The notes under the pieces: generated by a model
Seen by the model: the letters and a program-made list of their open reading frames with translations, nothing else
Databases searched by the model: none
Told to the model about the DNA's origin: nothing
DNA from: Stagnihabitans sp038231395
GTDB taxonomy: Bacteria; Pseudomonadota; Alphaproteobacteria; Rhodobacterales; Rhodobacteraceae
NCBI GenBank assembly: GCA_038231395.1
Contig: JBBRLL010000011.1
Coordinates: forward strand, 1 to 64,000
Length of the DNA: 64,000 nucleotides
Direction: 5' to 3'
Position numbers and translations under genes: made by a program
Shown: positions 51,811-59,616 of the stretch, one piece after another
Position numbering within the stretch: position 1 is the first letter of the stretch
Layout: the number at the start of each line of letters is the position of its first letter

Positions 51811-53067
51811 CTACTGAATGGCCGGTGCCTCGACCGCCTCAGGCTCCGGTCCCTGCCCCACGGCCAAAGCTTCCGCCCGCAGGATCCGGGCGATTTGGGC
51901 GGCGTCATCTCGCGTGAAGGTCAGCGGGAGGCGCAGGTCGATCAGGCTGGCGAGGATTCGGTCGGTTTGCGGCAGGGTTTGTTTGGCCGCGTACTGCCAA
52001 TGGTCATAGCGCGAGGTGAAGGCCACGGGCTCCGGCGCGCCGAACCATTTCACCTCGACCCCGCGCGCCACAACCCGTTGCAGGTATAAAGCGATGCGGG
52101 CAGCACTCCACTCGGGCAGACGGAACTGGAAGGATGAGCCGACAAAGGTTTCCTCTTCGGGCCGTATCACCAGCGCCAGACCCGGCGTGGCCTGAAGGCC
52201 CGCCTCAAGTGTCCGGTACAAAACCGTCCAGCGTGCCACCCTGTCGCCAAGCATCCGCAACTGCGGACGCAGGATGGCCGCGCGCAAATTGTCCATCCTG
52301 CCAGAGACGTTGGGCGTGACCATCCGCACCGCCTCGAACGCTTTGATCGGGGGCGCGGCCTTGTGCTTGGCATAAAGCATGTAACTGCCGGACAGCAGGA
52401 TCGCCCGCGCCATGATCGCGTCGTCGTCCGAGATCAGAAACCCGCCCTCACCGGCGTTGATATGCTTGTAGGTCTGCATCGAATAGCAGGCGACCGCACC
52501 GTGACGGCCCGAAACCACGCCATTCCACGCGGCTCCCATCGTATGGGCGCAATCCTCGATCACCTTGACGCCCAAGCGGTCACACAGCGCCATCAACGCC
52601 GCCATGTCGCACAGATGCCCGCGCATGTGGCTGAGCATCAAAAGCCGCGCACCGCTGGCATGGGCTTTGGCCGCAAGATCGGCGAAGTCGATCACCAGAT
52701 CGTCAGTCACCTCGACAAATACCGGCGCACCTCCGGCGGCGGCGATGGCACCGGGAACCGGGGCGAGGGTGAAGGCATTGGTCAACACCGGCTCGCCATG
52801 TTGCAAACCCATCGCGCGCAAGGCGCATCCCAAGGCGTAACCACCCGAGGCCACGGCAAGACAGTATTTCGCCCCGGTCAAAGCGGCGAACTCCTCCTCC
52901 AGCAGGGCCGTTTCGGCAACCTCACCGGAGGATGTGTTGTAGCGGTGCAGACGGCCGTGGCGCAGGACCGCAATGGCAGCCTCGATCCCTTCTTCCGGGA
53001 TCGGTTCCTGCTGGGTGAAGTTGCCGGTGAAGCGTTCGGCGACGGGTGAGGCGCTTTGGTCCATCAT
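51811..53067 (-). CDS. DegT/DnrJ/EryC1/StrS aminotransferase family protein
   Basis: The 418-residue PLP enzyme has SGGYALGCALRAMG (phosphate loop), VIEDCAHTMGA (pyridine-binding Asp) and SMQTYKHINAGEGGFLI with the PLP Lys. DegT-family enzymes transaminate keto-sugars for surface polysaccharides or antibiotics. This one is not next to sugar genes. Its start overlaps the stop of the MFS gene by 4 bases, so the transporter and aminotransferase form an operon. Substrate unknown. Confidence 0.87.
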   Translation of the reverse strand: MMDQSASPVAERFTGNFTQQEPIPEEGIEAAIAVLRHGRLHRYNTSSGEVAETALLEEEFAALTGAKYCLAVASGGYALGCALRAMGLQHGEPVLTNAFTLAPVPGAIAAAGGAPVFVEVTDDLVIDFADLAAKAHASGARLLMLSHMRGHLCDMAALMALCDRLGVKVIEDCAHTMGAAWNGVVSGRHGAVACYSMQTYKHINAGEGGFLISDDDAIMARAILLSGSYMLYAKHKAAPPIKAFEAVRMVTPNVSGRMDNLRAAILRPQLRMLGDRVARWTVLYRTLEAGLQATPGLALVIRPEEETFVGSSFQFRLPEWSAARIALYLQRVVARGVEVKWFGAPEPVAFTSRYDHWQYAAKQTLPQTDRILASLIDLRLPLTFTRDDAAQIARILRAEALAVGQGPEPEAVEAPAIQ

Positions 53068-54314
53068 AGGGCAGTCTCCGTCAGCGCCATGTCAGGATGG
53101 CCCACCAACCACAGGTACAAGGCCAAGGTGGCAGCCATGCCACCACCGGCCACAAAATAGGCCACGTCAACCGATTGGAACGGTGCGCCTTCGCTGATGA
53201 AATAGCCAAATATCTGAGTGTAAAAGATGGTACCGGTCAGCATCGCCACATTCATGATCGCGGCAAGTCCGCCCTGCAACTCACCTTGCGCATTTTCCGG
53301 CACCCGCTTGGACATGAGACCGGTGAGCATCGGGTGGATAAACCCTTCCGGCCCATGCACCAGCATCAGCACCACCACGACCGACAAGGACGGCGCAAAC
53401 CCATATCCGGTGGCTGCAATGACAGAGGTGGCAAGACCGATGGTGACCGTGCGCCTTTCGCCAAACCACTGCACGAACCGCCCGGTCAGCCCGCCCTGAA
53501 ACCCGGCCATCACAAGGCCGAACACGGCCAGTGACAGGCCGATGGTGGCGGTGTCCCAGCCGAACTTGGCCTTGCCCCAGAACGCCCAGATCGCAGGGTA
53601 AAGCGAGGTGAAAAAGAAGAACATCGCCAGCACCCCACACATCGGCAACACGCCGTGGTAATTGCGGAACACCTTGAACACGCCGAGCGGGTTGGACCGC
53701 GCCCAGTCAAAGCTGCGGCGGTTGGCGGGGGTCAGGGTCTCAGGCAGCACGAAATACCCATAGATCAGGTTCAGGAATGACACGAAAGCTGCCGCATAAA
53801 ACGGCACCCTTGCACCGAACTCCCCCAGCAAGCCGCCAATCGCCGGGCCTATGATGAAGCCAAGACCAAAGGCCGCCCCCATCAAGCCGAAGGCTTTGCC
53901 CCGGCCTTCTGGCGGTGTGATGTCAGAGAGATAGGCGTTGGCAATCACCCATGATGCACCGCAAACCCCGGCAAGGATGCGGCCAAAGAACAGCCAGCCG
54001 GTGCTCGGGGCAAGGCCTTGCGCCAGAAAATCCACGCCGAGGCCAAAAATGCCCAAAAGCAACAGGGGCCTGCGGCCAAAACGGTCCGACAGGTTGCCGA
54101 CCATCGGGCCAAAGATGAACTGGGCGATGGAATAGGCCGCAGCCATCCAGCCGCCGATTTTCGCGGCTTCTGACAGTCCGACCTGCGCCACCTCGCCAAT
54201 CAGTTTCGGCAACACTGGAATGATGATGCCAAAGCCCACCATGTCCAGAAACACCGTGATCATCACGAAGGTGACCGCGTGTCTTGAGGCGGGAGCTGGC
54301 GTCAGGTCAGACAT
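53064..54314 (-). CDS. Major facilitator superfamily transporter, TetA-type
   Basis: The 416-residue, 12-helix protein has the DHA1 hallmark VFLDMVGFGIIIPVLP in helix 1, the loop 2-3 motif GNLSDRFGRRPLLL and motif C-like GAAFGLGFIIGPAIGGLLGE in helix 5. These are the patterns of tetracycline/H+ antiporters and related exporters. In environmental bacteria this subgroup usually exports other compounds, so resistance should not be assumed. It is translationally coupled to the DegT gene. Confidence 0.88.
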   Translation of the reverse strand: MSDLTPAPASRHAVTFVMITVFLDMVGFGIIIPVLPKLIGEVAQVGLSEAAKIGGWMAAAYSIAQFIFGPMVGNLSDRFGRRPLLLLGIFGLGVDFLAQGLAPSTGWLFFGRILAGVCGASWVIANAYLSDITPPEGRGKAFGLMGAAFGLGFIIGPAIGGLLGEFGARVPFYAAAFVSFLNLIYGYFVLPETLTPANRRSFDWARSNPLGVFKVFRNYHGVLPMCGVLAMFFFFTSLYPAIWAFWGKAKFGWDTATIGLSLAVFGLVMAGFQGGLTGRFVQWFGERRTVTIGLATSVIAATGYGFAPSLSVVVVLMLVHGPEGFIHPMLTGLMSKRVPENAQGELQGGLAAIMNVAMLTGTIFYTQIFGYFISEGAPFQSVDVAYFVAGGGMAATLALYLWLVGHPDMALTETAL

Positions 54315-54369
54315 GATGGCGATGATCCGGGCTGGGGTCCGGCACGGGCGACCGGAGCCTTCGGTTGTC

Positions 54370-55032
54370 TCAGGAAATCAGACTTTGGGCAAGCGCGGGA
54401 AGCTCATCATAGTGATGCAGCAGCGCGTCAGGGTTCAGGCGGTTGATCGCGTGACCCTCTGGTCCAAAACTCACCAGCACAATCGGCACACCAGCGGCGC
54501 GGGCAGTGTCATGGTCTGTCTGGGTATCGCCGATCAGCAGAGAACGGCCAATCTGGCCTTTGGCGCGGGCAACCGCCTCGCGGTAAGGCAAAGGGTCGGG
54601 CTTGCGAACCGGAAAGGTATCAGCGCCGATCAGGGCATCGAACAAGGGCGCAATGCCAAGTCGGCGCACCAGTTCCACAGCCAGACCCTCGGGCTTGTTG
54701 GTGCAGATGGCGGTAGCGAAACCTTGGGCGCGCAGAGTTTCGATCGCATCGGCAGCGCCGGGATACAGCTTGGTTTCGTGGTCCAGACATTCAGCATAGA
54801 TGGCAAGCAGGCGCGGGTACTGCCGGGTGATGTCATCCTCGGTCCAGGGGCTGCCCAGCCGGGAAAAGCCCAGCCGCAGCATCGCCCGCCCGCCATGAAA
54901 GGCCGTCAATGCATCGGCGGGGCCCAACAGCGCACCATGGCCCAAGCCCTCAAAACACGCATTGGCCGCCGCCAGTAGATCGGTGCTGGTGTCGGCCAGC
55001 GTGCCGTCCAGATCAAACACCACTGTGCGCAT
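54370..55032 (-). CDS. gph: Phosphoglycolate phosphatase-like HAD hydrolase
   Basis: The 220-residue HAD protein has VFDLDGTLADTS (nucleophile Asp), ICTNKP (motif II Thr), the Lys in KPDPLPY and IGDTQTDHDTARAAG. It matches Gph, which removes phosphate from 2-phosphoglycolate. Related nucleotidases cannot be excluded. It is divergent from glmU. Confidence 0.85.
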   Translation of the reverse strand: MRTVVFDLDGTLADTSTDLLAAANACFEGLGHGALLGPADALTAFHGGRAMLRLGFSRLGSPWTEDDITRQYPRLLAIYAECLDHETKLYPGAADAIETLRAQGFATAICTNKPEGLAVELVRRLGIAPLFDALIGADTFPVRKPDPLPYREAVARAKGQIGRSLLIGDTQTDHDTARAAGVPIVLVSFGPEGHAINRLNPDALLHHYDELPALAQSLIS

Positions 55033-55131
55033 TTTACCCCCCTGACGCCTTGAAACATGCCGTGAACCCCTGCCCCCTTGCAGGCCGCTCCTTGCGAGGT
55101 AAAACGAGGCAAGACCAAAGGAAAGAGGGAT

Positions 55132-56475
55132 ATGCAGGTTTCATTGATCGTTTTGGCGGCAGGCATGGGCACGCGGATGAATTCCGACCTGCCCAAAGTG
55201 CTGCACCCTTTGGCCGCCGTGCCGATGCTGCACCACGCTTTGGCCGCAAGTCGCGCGCTGGAGCCGTCGCGCGTGGTGGTGGTGACCGGCCATGGCGCAG
55301 AGGCCGTCGCCAAAGCCGCATTGGATTTCGATGAAGCGATCCAGACGGTCGTGCAAGACCGCCAGTTGGGCACCGCTCACGCAGTGGTGCAGGCCGCCCC
55401 GCTGCTTGAAGATGCGACGGGCGAGGCGATTGTGCTTTATGGCGACACGCCTTTCGTGCGGCCTGAAACCTTGCAGGCGATGCTTGCAATGCGCGCCGCC
55501 CATGCGGTGGTGATCCTGGGGTTCACGCCGCGTGATCCCGGTCGGTATGGCCGGTTGGTGGTTGCGGGCGACCAGCTTTTGAAAATCGTGGAATACAAGG
55601 ACGCGAGCGAACAGGAGCGCGAAATCGGACTTTGCAACTCTGGCGTCGTTTGTGCTGACGTCGCGACCTTGCTGCGGTTGGCAGGCAAAGTTGGCAACAG
55701 CAATGCGGCGGGCGAATATTACCTCACGGATATTGTGGAGATTGCCCGGGCCGAAGGTCTGTCGGTGGGATTTGTGACCTGCCCGGAGGCGGAAACTCTG
55801 GGTATCAACACGCGCACCCAGCTTGCCGAGGCGGAAGCCGCGTTTCAAAAGGCCAAACGGGCAGAGATGCTGGAGAATGGCGTCACCCTGACCGCGCCTG
55901 ACACGGTATGGTTTGCGCTGGATACATGGATCGGGCGCGATGCCCTGGTGGGGCCGAATGTCATCTTCGGACCTGGGGTCACCGTGGAATCCGGCGCCGA
56001 AATCAAAGGCTTCTGCCATCTGGAGGGGTGCCATATCTCACGCGGTGCCGTGGTCGGCCCCTTTGCGCGCCTGCGTCCGGGGACAGAACTGGCGGAGGAT
56101 GTCCATGTCGGCAACTTCGTGGAGATCAAGAACGCGGTGCTCGATGAGGGCGTCAAGGTTGGCCACCTGACCTATCTGGGCGATGCCCATGTTGGCGAAT
56201 TCTCCAACATCGGCGCCGGCACGGTGACGTGCAATTACGACGGCGTGATGAAGCACCGGACCGAGATTGGCAAACGGGTCTTCATAGGCTCTGACACCAT
56301 GCTGGTGGCACCGGTGCGTGTCGGGGATGACGCGCTGACCGGGTCCGGATCGGTGATCACCGAGGACGTGCCTGCGGGTGCCGTGGCTTTGGGTCGGGCG
56401 CGACAGGTGACCAAACCGGGGCTGGCGTTGAACCTGCGGGCACGGTTGCGGGCGATCAAGGCGGCAAAAGCGTAA
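55132..56475 (+). CDS. glmU: Bifunctional UDP-GlcNAc pyrophosphorylase / glucosamine-1-P acetyltransferase
   Basis: The 447-residue enzyme has the uridyltransferase motif LAAGMGTRMNSDLPKVLHP at the N-terminus and a left-handed beta helix from about 250 with ARLRPGTEL and NYDGVMKHRTEIG for acetyl transfer. It makes UDP-GlcNAc for murein and LPS. GAGGG just before the ATG at 55132 supports the start. Upstream extension of 18 codons is rejected. glmS follows on the same strand after a REPIN-like repeat. Confidence 0.96.
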   Translation: MQVSLIVLAAGMGTRMNSDLPKVLHPLAAVPMLHHALAASRALEPSRVVVVTGHGAEAVAKAALDFDEAIQTVVQDRQLGTAHAVVQAAPLLEDATGEAIVLYGDTPFVRPETLQAMLAMRAAHAVVILGFTPRDPGRYGRLVVAGDQLLKIVEYKDASEQEREIGLCNSGVVCADVATLLRLAGKVGNSNAAGEYYLTDIVEIARAEGLSVGFVTCPEAETLGINTRTQLAEAEAAFQKAKRAEMLENGVTLTAPDTVWFALDTWIGRDALVGPNVIFGPGVTVESGAEIKGFCHLEGCHISRGAVVGPFARLRPGTELAEDVHVGNFVEIKNAVLDEGVKVGHLTYLGDAHVGEFSNIGAGTVTCNYDGVMKHRTEIGKRVFIGSDTMLVAPVRVGDDALTGSGSVITEDVPAGAVALGRARQVTKPGLALNLRARLRAIKAAKA

Positions 56476-56552
56476 CATGGGCAGATTGCCCATCCTACCA
56501 GTGGCAAAAGTCGCACCGGTTGTGCCAAGGTAGGATGGGCGATGCGCCCATG
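56476..56552. repeat. Family A repeat pair (REPIN-like), copy 3
   Basis: Inverted arms at 56476-56499 and 56529-56552 with a 29-base spacer sit directly after the glmU stop and before glmS. The right arm has ATGGGCG-N3-CGCCCAT where other copies have ATGGGCA-N3-TGCCCAT. Both sides of the stem changed together, so the hairpin is kept. In the glmU-glmS transcript it would fold into a long stem. Confidence 0.75.
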
Positions 56553-56594
56553 CTTTGGGCCGATATTGGTGCGAAAACAGGGAAAGAGTGCGGG

Positions 56595-58406
56595 ATGTGT
56601 GGAATCGTAGGCGTTTTGGGCAACCACGAAGCAGCGCCGCTGTTGGTTGAGGCTTTGAAACGTCTGGAATATCGCGGCTATGACAGCGCAGGGATAGCCA
56701 CCGTAAACCATGGCCAGTTGGACCGCAGGCGCGCGGTGGGCAAGCTGGTCAACCTGTCAGACCTGTTGGTGCATGACCCTTTGGCGGGCAAATCCGGCAT
56801 CGGCCATACCCGCTGGGCCACCCACGGGGCTGCCACAGTGCTGAACGCGCACCCGCACAAATCCCTGAAAGTGGCCGTGGTGCACAACGGCATCATCGAA
56901 AACTTTCGTGAGTTGCGCGCCGAGGTCGAGGCTGCGGGCTACCGCCACGAATCTGAAACTGACACCGAAACCGTGGCCCTTCTGGTGCAGATGTATCTGG
57001 ACCGCGGCCGCACCCCGGTTGAGGCGGCGCGTGAGACGCTCAAACGCCTGCACGGCGCGTTCGCCCTGTGCTTTCTGTTTGACGGTGAGGATGACCTGAT
57101 GATCGCCGCTCGGAAAGGCTCGCCCCTCGCCATCGGGCACGGGGTCGGTGAGATGTTTGTGGGATCGGACGCCATCGCTTTGGCCCCGATGACCGACCGG
57201 ATCACCTATCTGGAGGAAGGCGACTGGGCCGTGATCACCCGCAAGGGGGCGCAGATCTTCGACGCCGTCGACCGTTTGTGCAATCGGGCAGAGGAGCGGA
57301 TCAAGGTCGACGCGACGCGGATCGAAAAGGCCGGCTACAAGCACTTCATGGCCAAGGAAATCGCCGAGCAGCCCGTGGTGATCGCCGATGCGCTGAAACA
57401 CTATGTCGACGGCGGGTTGCGCCTGCCTGCCGAAGTGGATTTCACCGCGGTTGACCGGTTGACGATGGTGGCCTGTGGCACCGCCTCTTATGCCTGCCAT
57501 GTCGCGAAATACTGGTTTGAACAGATCGCAGGGTTGGCCTGCGAGGTCGATGTGGCCAGCGAGTTCCGCTACCGGGAGCCGCCTTTGTCGGCCAAAAGTT
57601 GGGCGCTGTTCGTCAGCCAGTCGGGTGAGACGGCGGATACTTTGGCCGCCCTGCGTTATGCCAAGGAAAAGGTCGCCAAGGTGGTGGCGGTGGTCAATGT
57701 GGCCACCTCCTCCATCGCGCGGGAAAGCGATCTTGCCTTGCCAATCATGGCCGGGATTGAGGTTGGCGTGGCCTCTACCAAAGCCTTCACCTGCCAACTG
57801 GTGACATTGGCGCTGCTGGCCCTGAAAGCGGCGGTGGATCGCGGACGGCTGGACGCTGCGGGGCTTGCCCGTCATTTGGCGGAACTGGCGGCTTTGCCGG
57901 GGCTGATGAACCACGCCATGGGGCTTTCGGGCGAAATAGCGGCGATTGCCGAAGAATTGGCAGAGGCGCAGGACGTGCTGTTTCTGGGGCGCGGCTCTAT
58001 GTATCCGCTGGCATTGGAGGGGGCGCTGAAACTGAAGGAAATCAGCTACATCCACGCCGAAGGTTATGCATCAGGTGAACTGAAACACGGGCCGATCGCT
58101 CTGATAGATGCGCGGGTTCCGGTGATCGTTTTGGCCCCGCGTGACGCCCTGTTCGACAAAACCGTGTCGAACATGCAAGAGGTGATGGCGCGGCACGGCA
58201 AGGTGCTGCTGATCTCTGACGCCAAGGGTGTGGCAGAGGCGGGCAAGGGCGTGTGGCGCAGCCTGACGATACCAGAGGTCACCGGGCCGTTTGCACCGAT
58301 CCTTTATGCAGTGCCCGCTCAGCTTTTGGCCTACCACACGGCCATCGCCAAGGGCACGGATGTGGACCAGCCCAGAAATCTCGCCAAATCGGTGACGGTG
58401 GAATGA
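56595..58406 (+). CDS. glmS: Glutamine:fructose-6-phosphate aminotransferase
   Basis: The 603-residue enzyme makes glucosamine-6-P. The glutaminase domain begins MCGIVGVLG with nucleophile Cys2, includes RWATHG, HNGIIENF and ETDTE. Two SIS isomerase domains follow (about 290-590) with CGTASYA, SQSGETADT and the C-terminal AKSVTVE. An open frame 25 codons longer upstream runs out of the repeat and is not used, since Cys must be residue 2. It overlaps the AlkD-like gene by 4 bases. Confidence 0.97.
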   Translation: MCGIVGVLGNHEAAPLLVEALKRLEYRGYDSAGIATVNHGQLDRRRAVGKLVNLSDLLVHDPLAGKSGIGHTRWATHGAATVLNAHPHKSLKVAVVHNGIIENFRELRAEVEAAGYRHESETDTETVALLVQMYLDRGRTPVEAARETLKRLHGAFALCFLFDGEDDLMIAARKGSPLAIGHGVGEMFVGSDAIALAPMTDRITYLEEGDWAVITRKGAQIFDAVDRLCNRAEERIKVDATRIEKAGYKHFMAKEIAEQPVVIADALKHYVDGGLRLPAEVDFTAVDRLTMVACGTASYACHVAKYWFEQIAGLACEVDVASEFRYREPPLSAKSWALFVSQSGETADTLAALRYAKEKVAKVVAVVNVATSSIARESDLALPIMAGIEVGVASTKAFTCQLVTLALLALKAAVDRGRLDAAGLARHLAELAALPGLMNHAMGLSGEIAAIAEELAEAQDVLFLGRGSMYPLALEGALKLKEISYIHAEGYASGELKHGPIALIDARVPVIVLAPRDALFDKTVSNMQEVMARHGKVLLISDAKGVAEAGKGVWRSLTIPEVTGPFAPILYAVPAQLLAYHTAIAKGTDVDQPRNLAKSVTVE

Positions 58407-59170
58407 GGCTGCAAGACGCGATTGCAGCGCTGGAGGACTTGGGAGATCAGACGCGGGCCAAGGCTGATGCTGAATATCACAAGGCGCCGCGCCGCTATCT
58501 GGGGGTTTCGGTGCCGCAAGTGACGGAACTGGCAACTGCGTGGCGGGCGGAGTTGGATGCAACCGGTTTGGACGTGGCGGGCCGCGTGGCTTTGGCGTCG
58601 GGCTTGTGGGACAGCAATATCCATGAAGCGCGGGTTGCGGCGGCCAAGCTGCTGACACAGGCGCGGATTGCGCAGGATGGGGCGGTCTGGCGGTTGATTG
58701 CGTCCTGGGTGCCCGAGTTTGACGCTTGGGCGATTTCTGATCATGTCTGCAATGCGGGAGGACGGCGGCTGCTGGCAGACGCCTCACGGGTGGATGAGGT
58801 TGAAGGCTGGACCCGGCTGGAGACTATGTGGTCACGTCGGGCGGCCTTGGTGATGACTTTGCCCTGGACCAAGCAGAACTTCCCAAAACCGCAGGATCAG
58901 GCCGTACGCGACCGGGTTCTGGCGTGGTGCGCAAGCTACGCCGAGGACAAAGACTGGTTCATCCAGAAAGCGGTGGCATGGTGGTTGCGCGACCTGTCCA
59001 AGCATGATGCGGCGCGAGTTTCGGCGTGGCTGGGTGAGTATGGCGACCGCCTGAAACCATGGGCGCGCCGGGAGGCTGCGAAATATCTGGCGCCAGATGG
59101 GCAAATTGCCCATCCTACCATAAGCCCGCCGATGGATATGGGGCCTAGTTCAGACGAAACTCGCCAGTGA
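58403..59170 (+). CDS. AlkD-family DNA alkylation repair protein
   Basis: The 255-residue HEAT-like protein (YLGVSVPQVTELATAWRAEL, WDSNIHEARVAAAKLL, EFDAWAISDHVCNAGG, WTRLETMWSRRAALVM, DKDWFIQKAVAWWLRDL) matches AlkD glycosylases, which excise alkylated purines. Its ATG overlaps the glmS stop (ATGA). The last ~25 residues (PDGQIAHPTISPP...) are encoded by a family A repeat arm and flanking sequence, and are not part of the fold. The last 26 bases overlap the convergent usg gene on the other strand. Confidence 0.88.
   Translation: MRLQDAIAALEDLGDQTRAKADAEYHKAPRRYLGVSVPQVTELATAWRAELDATGLDVAGRVALASGLWDSNIHEARVAAAKLLTQARIAQDGAVWRLIASWVPEFDAWAISDHVCNAGGRRLLADASRVDEVEGWTRLETMWSRRAALVMTLPWTKQNFPKPQDQAVRDRVLAWCASYAEDKDWFIQKAVAWWLRDLSKHDAARVSAWLGEYGDRLKPWARREAAKYLAPDGQIAHPTISPPMDMGPSSDETRQ
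59096..59119. repeat. Family A repeat, single arm inside coding sequence
   Basis: GATGGGCAAATTGCCCATC with the reversed GTAG foot (CCTACC) lies within the last codons of the AlkD-like gene. Only one arm is present, unlike the paired copies elsewhere. It encodes DGQIAHPT, replacing the natural end of the protein. Confidence 0.7.
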
Positions 59171-59414
59171 GGTGGCGCCATTCACCGGGGCCGATCAGTT
59201 TGCGGTGGGTGAAGCGCACCGAATCCAATGGACCTTCCAGCTTGGCCCGCCAGAAGGCGACGAACTTGAACAGGGTCGGGTAATCCGGTGCAAGATCATA
59301 GTCTTGCCAGACATAGCTGTTAAGGACGTGACGATAGTCCGGCATCCTGTAAAAGAATTCCGCTGTGGTCAGGCCCCAGCCTTTCAGCATCAGTTCGGTT
59401 TCGGATGGACGCAA
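59145..59414 (-). CDS. usg: Usg-like family protein
   Basis: The 89-residue protein (GWGLTTAEFFYRMPDYRHVL, YVWQDYDLAPDYPTLFKFVAFWRAKLEG) matches the Usg family common in alphaproteobacteria. Its function is not established. The start is TTG at 59414, with a near-perfect AGGAGG 5 bases upstream and no ATG nearby. Its 3' end overlaps the 3' end of the AlkD-like gene by 26 bases. Confidence 0.85.
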   Translation of the reverse strand: MRPSETELMLKGWGLTTAEFFYRMPDYRHVLNSYVWQDYDLAPDYPTLFKFVAFWRAKLEGPLDSVRFTHRKLIGPGEWRHLTGEFRLN

Positions 59415-59543
59415 TTTAGCCTCCTGTTTTACGGGGTATTTCAGCCCAGAGACTAAAGCTTACCGATCAAAACTTAATTTGCAATGAAACCAATGTGTTG
59501 GCACTCTGTCGCCTTGACTGCCAATGCGAGGCCCCGCCAGTCC

Positions 59544-59573
59544 TTGCACCCCATAGCTAGGTTGGGGTAAACT
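59544..59573 (+). promoter_or_regulatory. Candidate promoter of gyrA
   Basis: TTGCAC (59544-59549) and TAAACT (59568-59573) are spaced 18 bases apart, 43 bases before the gyrA GTG, in the divergent gap with usg. The -35 shares CTTGCACC with the msrB and rpmF candidates. Confidence 0.35.
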
Positions 59574-59616
59574 ACAAACAACACGATCTTGACCTAGCAT
59601 CGAAGGCGCCCCTCAC

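Noticed and set aside
53064..54314. Tetracycline resistance determinant
   Set aside because: Only the general MFS/DHA1 motifs are seen; no regulator (tetR) adjoins it and such transporters have many other substrates.
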